Below are positions 9,428-18,590 of a DNA stretch of 64,000 nt, piece by piece. The notes under the pieces are model-generated. The model was given only the letters and a program-made list of their open reading frames with translations, made no database searches and was not told where the DNA came from. The position numbers were made by a program, and so were the translations under genes. Source of the stretch: Aurantiacibacter poecillastricola (GTDB lineage Bacteria > Pseudomonadota > Alphaproteobacteria > Sphingomonadales > Sphingomonadaceae); contig NZ_JAVAMS010000002.1 in NCBI RefSeq assembly GCF_030730945.1, positions 310,001 through 374,000 of the forward strand. The letters are read 5' to 3'. Each line of letters begins with the position of its first letter. Positions within the stretch are counted from its first letter, which is position 1.

Positions 9428-9457
9428 AAAGGGGCGCCCGCTGCGGCGCCCCTTTTT
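9428..9457 (+). terminator. Rho-independent terminator, possibly bidirectional
   Basis: An 11-bp perfect stem (AAAGGGGCGCC, 9428-9438, with 9445-9455), six-base loop, then a T run to 9457. The A-tract on the other side lets it serve the convergent SnoaL-like gene too. Confidence 0.85.
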
Positions 9458-9460
9458 CGC

Positions 9461-10420
9461 TCACCCTTCGGTGGGCACCACGTTGCGGCTCTGGATCAGC
9501 CATTCGCCATCCACCCGCACCACATCGTCCACGCCCCGGCCGCCCGCGGCAATGCGCGGCGGATTGGCAAGGTCGTTGCCGGCGAACATCGTCTGCCAGT
9601 AATAGTGCACGCGGGCGTGATCGGGATTGACGAACTCGATCGTCTGGTTCGCCATCACGTGATACATCTTGCCGTTCAGCGTCCCCTCGGCGCGGCGCTG
9701 TTCCTGCCCCTCGGCCATGCCCTCGATCATCGCGCGCAGCGCTTCGTGACCCTGCGTGGAATTGAAGCTGCCGTCCGGCGTGAAGACGCTGGCATAGGCG
9801 TCGGCATCCAGCGTGTCGGCGGCGCGCACGTAGCGCCACATCAGCGATTCGATCTCGGCGCGGGCGGCCTGCTCGTCCTGCGGAGCGGAGGCCGCTGGAG
9901 CAGGGGCGGGGCGCGTCGGCAGGGTGGCCGGATCCCAGTGAACATCGGCCTTGCCATCGACGAAGCGCCAGGCGTCGAACCAGGTCGTGGTGTAGGTCTC
10001 GTCCGGGTTGTCCGCATAGGGAACCTCGCGCTGGATCAGGACCACCACCATGTCATCCTCGGCGACGACTTCGACAATCGGGCTGGTAAGCTCGCCGCAA
10101 TCGTCCACCCGTTCCACCTGCGCCACTTCGGTGAAGTATGTCACGACGCCCTCGAGGCCAGAGGCAGCCATCGGGTTGTGCTGGATGTAACGATCGGTCA
10201 GCCACTCGCCCGCCCGGTCCCACTGGTTGCACTGGAGAAGCTCGCGCATGATGTGCAGCGCAGCCTGGGCGTTGCGGTTCTCCTGCGGGTCGTCGCTGGT
10301 GAACAGGCTCTCGGGGTCGGGATGCGGCGTGACCGGATCGTTCAGTGCCCGCATCTGGGCAGCGGCGGGCGAAGCAAGCGCCATGGCGGCGGTGGCGGCA
10401 AGCAGTGCGGCAAGTTTCAT
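9461..10420 (-). CDS. Secreted SnoaL/NTF2-like double-domain protein
   Basis: A 319-residue exported protein with a clear signal peptide (MKLAALLAATAAMALASPAAAQ). It contains two NTF2-like alpha+beta domains: residues about 50-165 (SnoaL type, with YIQHNPMAASGLEGVVTYF) and about 195-315 (SnoaL_4 type, with EIESLMWRYVRAADTLDADAYASVF), joined by an Ala/Pro-rich linker. NTF2-like proteins bind or transform small hydrophobic ligands; no specific activity can be assigned. The start is supported by GGAGGA eight bases upstream. It is transcribed in the same direction as the LysR regulator 80 bases upstream. Confidence 0.85.
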   Translation of the reverse strand: MKLAALLAATAAMALASPAAAQMRALNDPVTPHPDPESLFTSDDPQENRNAQAALHIMRELLQCNQWDRAGEWLTDRYIQHNPMAASGLEGVVTYFTEVAQVERVDDCGELTSPIVEVVAEDDMVVVLIQREVPYADNPDETYTTTWFDAWRFVDGKADVHWDPATLPTRPAPAPAASAPQDEQAARAEIESLMWRYVRAADTLDADAYASVFTPDGSFNSTQGHEALRAMIEGMAEGQEQRRAEGTLNGKMYHVMANQTIEFVNPDHARVHYYWQTMFAGNDLANPPRIAAGGRGVDDVVRVDGEWLIQSRNVVPTEG

Positions 10421-10500
10421 CAGACAGTCCTCCCTCATTGACTTTGCCCGAGGATGCCTCAATTTCCCGCCGGGCGCCAGAGGGGTTCGCGGGTCGCTGG

Positions 10501-11379
10501 CTAGAGCCCCGCCTGCACGAGCCAATCGTGGAATATGCGCACCGGTCGCGCTTCAAGGTCGGCGGGACGGCAAATGAACCAGTAGGAATAGGGGCTGTCG
10601 ATCTTCGCATCGAACAGGCGGGCAAGCCGGGGATCGTTCACGCGTTTCAGATGATCGTCATGCATCATGGCAATGCCCATGCCCTGCGCGGCGGCTTCCA
10701 GGATAAGCTGTCCGGAATCGTAATGGTCGATGGCGGCCGGTTGCAGCTTCTCGAGACCCAGCGCGGCTTTCCAGGCATCGAAACTCATCACCATGTCGGT
10801 GTGCAGGAGGAAGGTCTGCTGCGAGAGCACCTCAATATCCGGGTTTTCCCCGATCTCGTCCGCCAGCTGCGAACTGGCGATGGCGTGGACGGTGTTCTGG
10901 TCCAGCTGCACGGAATAGAGCGAGGCGTCCGGCTGCACGGTCAAGGCTATGGCCGCATCCAGCGTATCGCCCACGCGGTCCACGAGGTGGGGCCCGGTAT
11001 CGATATCGAGATGCAGGCGCGGATGCGCCTTGCGCAGCTCGCTCAAACGGGGGAACAGCCGCTGGGTGCCGAACAGCGGCATGACGCCGAGGCGCAGGCG
11101 CAACAACTGGAGGTTCTCGCTTTGCGATTCGACCGCGGCAGCCAGCGATTCGAGGTGCGGGGCCACGGCATCGTAGAAGACGCGGCCCTCGTCGGTCAGC
11201 TTCATCGACTGGCCGGAGCGCGAGAACAGCTTGCGCCCGGTGAAACTCTCGAGGTTGCTGATCCGCCGCGAAAGGGCGGACGGGCTGAGGCCAAGCTCAC
11301 TCGCCGCCGAACGCGCCGATCCCAGCCGCACCACGCGGATGAACGCTTCGAGGGCGCGCAAAGGGGGCAGGCGACGCAT
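10501..11379 (-). CDS. LysR-family transcriptional regulator
   Basis: A 292-residue LysR-type regulator, closest in style to the GcvA/AmpR group. The N-terminal winged helix-turn-helix (residues 1-65) reads PPLRALEAFIRVVRLGSARSAASELGLSPSALSRRI when viewed in sections, with the recognition helix SPSALSRRISNLE. The substrate-binding domain follows from about residue 90. Regulators of this type usually act on a neighbour; the SnoaL-like gene downstream on the same strand is a candidate target, but no T-N11-A site was confirmed. No ligand can be inferred. Confidence 0.93.
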   Translation of the reverse strand: MRRLPPLRALEAFIRVVRLGSARSAASELGLSPSALSRRISNLESFTGRKLFSRSGQSMKLTDEGRVFYDAVAPHLESLAAAVESQSENLQLLRLRLGVMPLFGTQRLFPRLSELRKAHPRLHLDIDTGPHLVDRVGDTLDAAIALTVQPDASLYSVQLDQNTVHAIASSQLADEIGENPDIEVLSQQTFLLHTDMVMSFDAWKAALGLEKLQPAAIDHYDSGQLILEAAAQGMGIAMMHDDHLKRVNDPRLARLFDAKIDSPYSYWFICRPADLEARPVRIFHDWLVQAGL

Positions 11380-11488
11380 GGTTACAATCTCTGATCAATT
11401 GTTGGTTCTGTCGAGGCCAAATCACAGCGGCCCAACAGGTTTTTGCCGCATTGCACAAGAAATGCTGCAACGCGAAGGACTTGGACAA

Positions 11489-12439
11489 TCAGTCGATTGA
11501 TCGTGCCGCCTCGGTTTCGGGGCGGTGGAGACGCAGGCGCGTGACATGGGTTTCGTCGCCCGCCGTCACCTCGATCCGCCAGCCGCTGGGGTGGGTCAGG
11601 ATGGTGCCGGGCTGCGGCACTTCCTCTGCCAGCACGAAGGCGAGACCGCCCAAAGTGTCCACCGCTTCTTCCACTACCGCGAGCTGCGGATCGCCCACCA
11701 CCTCGGCAGCGTCCTCCAGCTCCACGCTGGCATCGGCGTCCCACACGCCGTCGTCGACGGCAACGACCTGCTCGATCGGCGCCTCGTCATGCTCGTCCTC
11801 GATCTCGCCGACGATTTCCTCGACGAGGTCCTCGATGGTGATGATGCCGTCGGTGCCCGAAAACTCATCCACCACGATGGCAAGGTGCACCCGGCGCGAG
11901 CGCATGTCGGCAAGCACGTCCAGCGCACCGCGAGCCTGCGGCACGTAGAGCGGCTGGCGCATCAGTACCGTCCAGTCCGCCGGTGGCTCCTTCCCGCCGG
12001 CCAGGTAGGCGAAAACGTCCTTCAGGTGCATCATGCCGATCACGTCGTCGAGCTGGTCGCGATAGACGGGCATGCGGCTGATGCCGTGCTCGGCGAAAAG
12101 ATCGACCATTTGCTGCCATGAAGCGGTGGCCTCGACAGCGATGATCTCCTTTCGCGGAATCGCCACGTCGTCGGCATCGTGCTCGCTGAAATGCAGCAGA
12201 TTGCGCAGCATCGTCAGCTCGACCGAGGACAAGTCTCCCTTCGATGGACGATCCACGCCGTTGGCGGTCTCGTCCTCATGCTCGTCGATGGCCTCTTCCA
12301 GCTGGGCGCGCAGGCTGGTGTCGCCTTGCTCCTCGAACAATGAGCGGATGGCATTCCAGAGGCCGCCTCCGGAGCTACTGCCGCTGCTACTCTCCGATTC
12401 TCCGGTTTGGGAATCGTCAGGTCTGTCACTATCGGGCAT
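11489..12439 (-). CDS. corC: CBS-domain protein, HlyC/CorC family
   Basis: A 316-residue soluble member of the CorC/HlyC family, implicated in Mg2+/Co2+ homeostasis. A Ser/Gly-rich N-terminal 30 residues lead into a CBS pair (about residues 85-205, with FAEHGISRMPVYRD and LAIVVDEFSGTDGIITIEDLVE). A C-terminal CorC_HlyC transporter-associated domain begins with VWDADASVELED and includes TLGGLAFVLAEEVP. It is the last gene of the phoH-ybeY-corC order typical of alphaproteobacteria; the lnt gene that often follows is missing and a LysR gene stands there. Confidence 0.92.
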   Translation of the reverse strand: MPDSDRPDDSQTGESESSSGSSSGGGLWNAIRSLFEEQGDTSLRAQLEEAIDEHEDETANGVDRPSKGDLSSVELTMLRNLLHFSEHDADDVAIPRKEIIAVEATASWQQMVDLFAEHGISRMPVYRDQLDDVIGMMHLKDVFAYLAGGKEPPADWTVLMRQPLYVPQARGALDVLADMRSRRVHLAIVVDEFSGTDGIITIEDLVEEIVGEIEDEHDEAPIEQVVAVDDGVWDADASVELEDAAEVVGDPQLAVVEEAVDTLGGLAFVLAEEVPQPGTILTHPSGWRIEVTAGDETHVTRLRLHRPETEAARSID

Positions 12440-12459
12440 TGCCCTGCTACTTTCTCCGT

Positions 12460-12951
12460 TCAGGATGTGGCCGCGCCATATGGGTCTGCAATACCCATAA
12501 GTGCAAGCGCCTTTACTTCCAGTCGTTCCATTTTCTCGGCGTCTTCGCCGGATATTTCGTGGTCGTGACCGGCAAGATGCAGCAGGCCGTGGAGGACGAG
12601 ATGGGCGGCGTGGTCCTCCAGCGCGATGCCCTTCGCCTCGGCTTCGCGGGCGCAGGTTTCATGGGCGAGGGCGATGTCGCCCAGCATCTCGGGCGGGCCT
12701 TCATCGGGGTCGAGATGGACCAGATCCTCGCGACCAAGCATCGGGAAGCTAAGCACATTCGTCGGCTTGTCCCGCTGCCGCCACTCGCGATTAAGCTCAT
12801 GCACCCGCGCATCGCCGGTGAAGAGGAGACTGGTGACAAGGCGCGGATTGGCGAGCTCGGGCGCGACCTTGGCTGCGGCCTCGCACACGCGCTGAACAAG
12901 CTCCTCCCACTCGCCCTCGGGCCAGTCCTCTATGTCGATTTCCAGTTCCAC
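12460..12951 (-). CDS. ybeY: Endoribonuclease YbeY (rRNA maturation factor)
   Basis: A 163-residue zinc-dependent endoribonuclease needed for 16S rRNA 3'-end processing and ribosome quality control. The metal site is HGLLHLAGHDH with His121, His125 and His131. Other family marks are TNVLSFP and LGDIALA. The gene starts three bases after the phoH stop and ends 20 bases before corC, so the three genes form one unit. Family length is normal. Confidence 0.96.
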   Translation of the reverse strand: MELEIDIEDWPEGEWEELVQRVCEAAAKVAPELANPRLVTSLLFTGDARVHELNREWRQRDKPTNVLSFPMLGREDLVHLDPDEGPPEMLGDIALAHETCAREAEAKGIALEDHAAHLVLHGLLHLAGHDHEISGEDAEKMERLEVKALALMGIADPYGAATS

Positions 12952-12954
12952 CAG

Positions 12955-14013
12955 TCAGTCGGCGTGCCCGCGCCCCTCGGCCGGGCCCTCGTAGGCCTCC
13001 ACGATCCGCCCCACGATCGGGTGGCGCACGACGTCCGCTGCCGTAAAGCGGGTGACGCCGATGCCCTCCAGCCCTTCGACGCGGCTGACCGCATCGGCGA
13101 GGCCGCTCATCTTGTCGCCGCCGGGAATATCCACCTGGCGGGGGTCGCCACAGATCACCATGCGGCTGTTCTGACCGAAGCGGGTGAGGAACATCTTCAT
13201 CTGCTCGCGCGTGGTATTCTGCGCCTCGTCGAGGATGACGAAGGCATCGGCCAGCGTGCGCCCGCGCATGAAGGCGATAGGCGCGATCTCGATTTCTCCC
13301 GATGCGATGCGCCGGTCCACCTGTTCGGGCGGCATGCAATCGTAGAGCGCGTCATAAAGCGGGCGCAGATAGGGATCGACCTTGTCCTTCATGTCACCGG
13401 GCAGGAAGCCCAGCTTCTCGCCTGCCTCCACTGCGGGACGCGAGAGGATCAGGCGTTGCACGCTGCCGGTGATGAGCTGGCTGATCGCCTGCGCCACGGC
13501 CAGATAGGTCTTGCCCGTACCCGCGGGGCCAAGCGCAAAGATCATGTCGCGGCTGTTCAACTGGCGCATGTAATCGCCCTGCGTGGCGCTGCGCGGCGTG
13601 ATCGTCTTCTTGCGCGTGCGGATCATGATCGGCGGCGCCTTCGCATCGCCCGTTATGATGCCTTCCAGCGTCGGCTCGTCCGTCATGGAAATGAGGGCGT
13701 CGATTGCGCCTGCATCCATGTCCGTGCCCGTCAACAGCTTCTCGTGCAACTTTACCAGCACGTCCCGCGCGCGGGCCACGTCGTCTTCGGTGCCTTCGAT
13801 GGAGACCGTATCGCCCCGCGCTGCGATATAGACGCCGAGGCGGTTCTCGATCTGGACGAGGTTGGCGTCGAACTCTCCGAACAATGCGCCGAGTACGGCC
13901 TGATCGTCGAAGGTGACTTCCACCCGTGCGCGGCGCGATCCGTCGCGGCGTTCCTCGGGATGGCGGAGCGTGGCGGCATGGTTGCCGCCGTCTCGATGGG
14001 CTTTGCGAGCCAT
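12955..14013 (-). CDS. phoH: PhoH family ATPase
   Basis: A 352-residue PhoH-type P-loop protein. An N-terminal KH-like region (about residues 30-95) is followed by the PhoH ATPase domain with Walker A GPAGTGKT at 162-169 and the Walker B-like FVILDEAQNTT; GDPRQVD is also conserved. PhoH proteins are linked to RNA metabolism and are almost always next to ybeY. The start chosen is MARKAH; a GGAG element lies about 15 bases upstream, rather far, and a start a few codons away is possible. The gene leads the phoH-ybeY-corC operon. Confidence 0.93.
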   Translation of the reverse strand: MARKAHRDGGNHAATLRHPEERRDGSRRARVEVTFDDQAVLGALFGEFDANLVQIENRLGVYIAARGDTVSIEGTEDDVARARDVLVKLHEKLLTGTDMDAGAIDALISMTDEPTLEGIITGDAKAPPIMIRTRKKTITPRSATQGDYMRQLNSRDMIFALGPAGTGKTYLAVAQAISQLITGSVQRLILSRPAVEAGEKLGFLPGDMKDKVDPYLRPLYDALYDCMPPEQVDRRIASGEIEIAPIAFMRGRTLADAFVILDEAQNTTREQMKMFLTRFGQNSRMVICGDPRQVDIPGGDKMSGLADAVSRVEGLEGIGVTRFTAADVVRHPIVGRIVEAYEGPAEGRGHAD

Positions 14014-14266
14014 ATGGGTCTCTGGCGACTCCTTTCGCGCTGATATGATGGAAGATAAGCCAGGAAAGGCCCGTGGCAAGGCGGGCCGCCCAGATGTCTG
14101 GTGGAAAGTAGCAAAGCCGTCACATTTGCGATATGCTCCCGACGGGACAAAACCGGGCGAATGAGACGCCCTTGGTCGGCAGACATGGGCCTTTCATAGA
14201 TTGCCGAGGGACCCGGAAAGGGGCGCAAGCCAGCTTCCATCCTGTTGATTTCGGGGAGGACAGATC

Positions 14267-15169
14267 ATGAAGATGACCAACTGGATCGCCGCGGCGCCGT
14301 TCGTTGCAGCCGCACTGGGCGCGCAGCCTCTTGCGGCGCAGGACGCTGATCCGGGCGAAAGCGAGATCGTGGTAGAGGGAGTGACGGAGCAGGAAGAGCA
14401 GGCCGTTCGCGAACTTGCGCGCCGGGTGACGGCGAATGACGGCCACGATACTCCCGCGACGCGCTTCCTCGATGCGCTTTGCGTCTCCGTCAGCGGACTG
14501 AACCGTGCAGGCAACGAATACATCGAGCGGCGCATTCGCCAGAACGCCGCTGAAACGGGCGTACCGGTGCAGGGCGAGGATTGCCGGGTCAATGCGCAGG
14601 TGCTGATCCATAATGACATCCCGGGCCTCGTCCAGCGCATCAAGAACGAACATGTGGGCATGTTAACACGGGACGAGCGGGTCGAGGTCGACGCCGCTGT
14701 CGAGAGGGGCGATCGCATCGTCGCCTGGCACAACGAGGAAGATCGCAACCAGGGTGGCCGCCGGATCAGGTACGGAACCGACGTTGCGGGCATGGTCGCC
14801 TCGCCCACGGGGCTGAATGTGACCGCACGCCTCAATGACAATGCCTGGCCGAGCCGTACCGAATTGCCCTCCAGCAGGGGCGTGGTGAGCGCGGCGATCC
14901 TGATCGACAGCGAGGTCGCTCAGGGCATGCTGATCGAAAGGCTGGCCGATTATGCGACCATGCGGCTTCTCGCGCCCGATTTCATACCGCCCGGCGCCGA
15001 TGAAACGGAACCTGCCAGCGTCACCTCGCCATTCCCGCAGGAGGGCGGGGCCGAAGACCTTACGCGGTTCGATCGCGCCTATCTTCAGGCGCTCTACAGC
15101 CTGCGCCCCAATGCCCCTTCGTCCCGCCTGGCAAGGGCGGTTTCGCGTCAATATGTCTACGGGGAATAG
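14267..15169 (+). CDS. Secreted protein of unknown function
   Basis: A 300-residue protein with a signal peptide (MKMTNWIAAAPFVAAALGAQPLAAQ). After cleavage comes an acidic linker and a conserved-looking helix (FLDALCVSVSGLNRAGNEYI) with Cys residues at about 72 and 104 that could form a disulfide. The C-terminus (FDRAYLQALYSLRPNAPSSRLAR) resembles tails of secreted sphingomonad proteins of unknown role. No enzyme motif is seen. It stands on the plus strand between miaB and phoH, which are normally adjacent in this lineage. A GGGAGGA element precedes the start. Confidence 0.8.
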   Translation: MKMTNWIAAAPFVAAALGAQPLAAQDADPGESEIVVEGVTEQEEQAVRELARRVTANDGHDTPATRFLDALCVSVSGLNRAGNEYIERRIRQNAAETGVPVQGEDCRVNAQVLIHNDIPGLVQRIKNEHVGMLTRDERVEVDAAVERGDRIVAWHNEEDRNQGGRRIRYGTDVAGMVASPTGLNVTARLNDNAWPSRTELPSSRGVVSAAILIDSEVAQGMLIERLADYATMRLLAPDFIPPGADETEPASVTSPFPQEGGAEDLTRFDRAYLQALYSLRPNAPSSRLARAVSRQYVYGE

Positions 15170-15197
15170 GGGTCAGGCCTTCAAGCCCTGAACGTTG

Positions 15198-16541
15198 TCA
15201 GGCGGCGACCCGTTCCAGTACGCGGCCCTTGAGCGAATTGGGACCGGCTTGTGCCAGTTCTACGCGCACGGTGTCGCCAATTTCCGCGTCGCCCTCGAAG
15301 AATACCGATTGCAGCCAGGGCGACTTGCCGAGCCACTGGCCGGGCAGCTTGCCCTTGCGTTCCACCAGCACTTCGCAGGTCTTGCCTACGCTTGCCTCGT
15401 TGAAGGCCAGCTGATCACGGCCCAGCGCTGCCTGCAGGCGCTGGAGGCGATCGTCCATAACCTCTTTCGCGACCTGGTGGTTCATGCCCGCAGCAGGTGT
15501 GCCGGGGCGGGGCGAATACTTGAAGCTGAAGGCGTGGGCGTAGCGCACCTGCTCGACAAGCCGCAGCGTGTCCTCGAACTCGGCCTCGGTTTCGCCCGGA
15601 AAACCGACGATGAAATCGCCCGATAGCGCGATGTCCGGCCGCACCTTGCGAAAGCGGTCGAGCAGCTTGAGGTAGCTTCCTGCCGTGTGGCTGCGATTCA
15701 TCGCCTTCAGCACCCGGTCGGATCCGCTTTGCACCGGCAAGTGGAGGTAGGGCATCAGCTTCTCCACTTCGCCATGCGCGGCGATCAGGCCGTCGCTCAT
15801 GTCGTTGGGATGGCTGGTGGTATAGCGGATGCGCTGCAGGCCGGGCAGGGCGGCCAGCGACCGTATCAACCCGTCGAGGCCGACGGCATGGCCAAGGTCG
15901 TTCTCGCCGCTCCAAGCATTGACGTTCTGGCCAAGCAGCGTGATCTCGCGTGCGCCTGCATCGACCAGTCTGGCAGCTTCGTCCACCAGCTCCTTGAACG
16001 GGCGGGAGATTTCCGCGCCGCGCGTATAGGGCACCACGCAATAGGTGCAGAACTTGTCGCAGCCTTCCTGCACCGTGAGAAAGGCGGTGGGCGCGACCTT
16101 GCGGCGCCGGGGGAGGGCAGCGAACTTCGCGTCCTCCGGCATGTCGGTATCGGTGGAGCGCTCGCCCTTCACCGCGCGATCCAGCATGGCCGGCAGGCGG
16201 TGATAGGCCTGCGGCCCGACGACCATGCCCACCGCAGGCGCGCGCTTCATGATCTCCTCGCCCTCGGCCTGCGCCACGCAGCCCGCTACCGCGATCATCG
16301 GCTCCTTGCCCGCCTCGGCACCCGACTTCACGAGGCGACCGATGTCGGAATAGACCTTCTCTGTCGCCTTCTCGCGGATATGGCAGGTGTTGAGGACGAC
16401 AAGGTCCGCCGCCTCGCCCTCCGGTGCAGGCGTAATGCCCTTCGCCTCGAGCAGTTCGGCCATCCGCTCGCCATCATAGACGTTCATCTGGCAACCGAAG
16501 CTCTTGACCCTGTAGGTCTTGGGAATGTCGCTCTTGTGCAT
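15198..16541 (-). CDS. miaB: tRNA-2-methylthio-N6-dimethylallyladenosine synthase MiaB
   Basis: A 447-residue radical-SAM methylthiotransferase that modifies A37 of tRNAs reading UNN codons. The UPF0004 domain holds three cluster ligands (Cys17, Cys53, Cys88). The radical-SAM triad is Cys161-x3-Cys165-x2-Cys168 in [25 protein letters not shown] is a further signature, and a C-terminal TRAM domain covers the last 65 residues. Length is standard. It ends 28 bases from the convergent secreted-protein gene. Confidence 0.97.
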   Translation of the reverse strand: MHKSDIPKTYRVKSFGCQMNVYDGERMAELLEAKGITPAPEGEAADLVVLNTCHIREKATEKVYSDIGRLVKSGAEAGKEPMIAVAGCVAQAEGEEIMKRAPAVGMVVGPQAYHRLPAMLDRAVKGERSTDTDMPEDAKFAALPRRRKVAPTAFLTVQEGCDKFCTYCVVPYTRGAEISRPFKELVDEAARLVDAGAREITLLGQNVNAWSGENDLGHAVGLDGLIRSLAALPGLQRIRYTTSHPNDMSDGLIAAHGEVEKLMPYLHLPVQSGSDRVLKAMNRSHTAGSYLKLLDRFRKVRPDIALSGDFIVGFPGETEAEFEDTLRLVEQVRYAHAFSFKYSPRPGTPAAGMNHQVAKEVMDDRLQRLQAALGRDQLAFNEASVGKTCEVLVERKGKLPGQWLGKSPWLQSVFFEGDAEIGDTVRVELAQAGPNSLKGRVLERVAA

Positions 16542-16582
16542 GGGAGCGCGCCACTACAGCAAACTGCGTGCCGGGTGAAGCC

Positions 16583-17449
16583 TCAGGTAGGCGGATCGTC
16601 GGGCGGGGCCTTCGTGCCGGAATAGCGGATGGGCTCCACGTCATGCGCATAGTCGCGCAGCGGTTTGCCCAGTGTCTCTAGCAGTTTCGCCTCAATCCGC
16701 TCTCTGGCGCGGGCAGCGATGGTCTTTCGGTTGCCTTCCTCGGACGGCCAGAACGGTTCGAGATAGTAGAGGCAGACGGGGAAACTGCCGCGCCGCGCTA
16801 GGACGCGCTTGAAATTGTTGAGCCCGCTTTCCTCGCCGATCCAGCCGATCCATTCGGCCATGTCGCCATAGTCGATCACGACGGGCTGCACCATGACGCC
16901 GGGCGGCGGCGGCTCGAGCATCTTCAGCATCGAGGTCTTGAACGGCAGCAGCGAATGGCCATCGGTTGTCGTGCCCTCGGGGAAGATCGTTACCGACCAC
17001 GCATCGGCCATCGCTTCGCGCACGGCGTTGATCTGCCCGGCCACATTCATGCGGTCCTGTCGCTTCACGTAAACCGTGCGATTTAGGTCGGCGAGCCAGC
17101 CGACGATGGGGGCTTTCTTCAGCTCGGCCTTGGCGACGAAGGCGGTTCCCGACGCGCCGGCCTGCGCGAGGATATCCATCCAGGACACGTGGTTCGAAAG
17201 AAAGACCACATCGCGCCTCAACGCCGTCCCTACGGTCCTTACCCTGGCACCACATATCCTCGCGGCAATCCCGAGGAACAGCTTGGGGAAGGGCGAGCCA
17301 TAGGCGATGACGCGGTACAGGTAATGCAGTGGCACGCACACGAGGAGCGCCAGGAACAGCCCCAGCAACCGCAGGACGATCCGCACCCAGCCAAGCGCGG
17401 AGACCTTTGTCGGCTCTCCCGCAGCGGCAGCGGCGCGTTCAGGTGACAT
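16583..17449 (-). CDS. plsC: 1-acyl-sn-glycerol-3-phosphate acyltransferase
   Basis: A 288-residue membrane-associated acyltransferase of the PlsC family that makes phosphatidic acid from lysophosphatidic acid. A hydrophobic N-terminal segment (about residues 22-45) anchors it to the inner membrane. The catalytic NHxxxxD motif is His87/Asp92 in SNHVSWMD, and the substrate-binding FPEGTTTDG follows about 70 residues later. It lies 11 bases upstream of the fur stop... that is, just downstream of miaB's start on the opposite side, and could share a transcript with fur, whose stop codon is 12 bases away. Specificity could also be for ornithine lipid precursors. Confidence 0.9.
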   Translation of the reverse strand: MSPERAAAAAGEPTKVSALGWVRIVLRLLGLFLALLVCVPLHYLYRVIAYGSPFPKLFLGIAARICGARVRTVGTALRRDVVFLSNHVSWMDILAQAGASGTAFVAKAELKKAPIVGWLADLNRTVYVKRQDRMNVAGQINAVREAMADAWSVTIFPEGTTTDGHSLLPFKTSMLKMLEPPPPGVMVQPVVIDYGDMAEWIGWIGEESGLNNFKRVLARRGSFPVCLYYLEPFWPSEEGNRKTIAARARERIEAKLLETLGKPLRDYAHDVEPIRYSGTKAPPDDPPT

Positions 17450-17460
17450 TGAAGGCGGCC

Positions 17461-17889
17461 TCAGCCTTTCTCCTCGCGGTCGATCCGCACGCCGTAAAGT
17501 TCCATGCGGTGATCGACGAGGCGGTAGCCCAGCTTCTCGGCAATCTGCTTCTGCAACGCCTCGAGTTCGGGATCGACGAATTCCACCACCTTGCCGGTTT
17601 CGACGTCGATCAGGTGATCGTGGTGCGCCTCGGGCGCGGCCTCGTAGCGGGCCCGGCCATCGCCGAAGTCGTGGCGATCGAGGATGCCTGCTTCCTCGAA
17701 CAGGCGGACGGTACGATAGACCGTGGCGATCGAAATCTTCGGATCGACTGCGCTGGCCCTCTCGTGCACCTTCTCCACATCCGGATGGTCGGTGCTTTCG
17801 GACAGGACCTTGGCGATCACCCTCCGCTGCTCGGTAATCCTCAGGCCCCGCTCGGCGCAGAGAGCTTCAAGATCGATCTGTTGGTGCAA
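17461..17889 (-). CDS. fur: Fur-family transcriptional regulator
   Basis: A 142-residue ferric uptake regulator homologue. The N-terminal winged helix includes LRITEQRRVIAKVL and the recognition region ISIATVYRTVRLFEEAGI. The metal-binding part has EAHHDHLID and the downstream acidic segment. The CxxC pairs that hold structural zinc in E. coli Fur are absent; Cys11 is the only cysteine. The TTG at 17889 was preferred over an ATG at 17928 because that ATG lies inside the terminator of the upstream gene. It is a natural candidate to control the iron-uptake operon near 32.4 kb. Confidence 0.85.
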   Translation of the reverse strand: MHQQIDLEALCAERGLRITEQRRVIAKVLSESTDHPDVEKVHERASAVDPKISIATVYRTVRLFEEAGILDRHDFGDGRARYEAAPEAHHDHLIDVETGKVVEFVDPELEALQKQIAEKLGYRLVDHRMELYGVRIDREEKG

Positions 17890-17911
17890 GGCAAGTCCCG
17901 CAAATAAATGA

Positions 17912-17945
17912 AAACGCCCCGTAGCCATACTGGCCCGGGGCGTTT
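17912..17945 (-). terminator. Rho-independent terminator between mucR and fur
   Basis: A perfect 10-bp stem (17912-17921 with 17936-17945), 14-base loop, followed on the minus strand by TTTTCATTTATTT. It ends the mucR transcript and lies 22 bases before the proposed fur start. Confidence 0.8.
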
Positions 17946-17998
17946 CACTCAAGCATGGCCGAAGGCCTCTGAACAGGCCCGTGTCGGACCGTTGCCGA

Positions 17999-18436
17999 TC
18001 AGGCAGCCGCTTTCTTGCGGCCGCGCTTCTGGCCAGGCTTGCGCCCGAGGCCGATCTTCTTCGCCAGTTCACGGCGCTTGTCGGCGTAATCGGGGGCGAC
18101 CATCGGGTAATCGGCAGGCAGGCTCCAGCGCTGGCGGTAGTCTTCGGGCGCCATGGCATGGTCGGTCATGAGATGCCGCTTCAGCATCTTCATGTCCTTG
18201 CCGCATTCGAGGCAGACGATCTTGTCGCTCTTGACCGAGGAACGGATTGACACCGCAGGCTCGGGGCGTTCCTCTACCTTTTCCTCCACGCCGAGGCCGG
18301 ACAGCGCGCCGTAAACATCCTGAATGAGGCCGGGAAGCGTATTTCCCTCGACATTGTTATTGGCAACATGGGCGGTGACGATATCGGCCGTCAGCGTGAT
18401 CAGCATTTCGTTCGCGCCGTTTTCATTCGTATTCAT
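17999..18436 (-). CDS. mucR: Ros/MucR family transcriptional regulator
   Basis: A 145-residue zinc-finger regulator of the Ros/MucR family, which in alphaproteobacteria controls exopolysaccharide, motility and cell-cycle genes and often represses itself by binding AT-rich targets. The prokaryotic Cys2His2 finger reads CLECGKDMKMLKRHLMTDH, followed by YRQRWSLPADYPMVAP, which is diagnostic. The C-terminus is a basic GRKPGQKRGRKK tail. An AGAGG element precedes the ATG. The region upstream is notably AT-rich compared with the window. Confidence 0.95.
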   Translation of the reverse strand: MNTNENGANEMLITLTADIVTAHVANNNVEGNTLPGLIQDVYGALSGLGVEEKVEERPEPAVSIRSSVKSDKIVCLECGKDMKMLKRHLMTDHAMAPEDYRQRWSLPADYPMVAPDYADKRRELAKKIGLGRKPGQKRGRKKAAA

Positions 18437-18498
18437 AAAGACCTCTGCGATAGTGAACCCGTTATTCTTCCATCCTCTTGGCGGGATGGATGGAGGCG

Positions 18499-18526
18499 CA
18501 TTTACGCCATTGTTCGCTATTCACAA
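18499..18526 (-). promoter_or_regulatory. Candidate mucR promoter
   Basis: On the minus strand TTGTGA, 16 bases, TAAATG lies 63 bases before the mucR start. The match is moderate and the surroundings are AT-rich, as expected for a MucR-bound region. Confidence 0.4.
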
Positions 18527-18590
18527 GGGGAGTAATAGAAAAACGTGGTAAATTATCGCTAAGAAAATCGCAAACCGGCTCGAACGAAGT

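Noticed and set aside
12244..14043. Long plus-strand open frame of about 600 codons opposite corC, ybeY and phoH
   Set aside because: It crosses three well-supported genes and shows only antisense composition.
17889..17928. Longer fur start at the ATG at 17928
   Set aside because: The ATG lies within the stem-loop of the mucR terminator, and the extra residues do not look like a Fur N-terminus.
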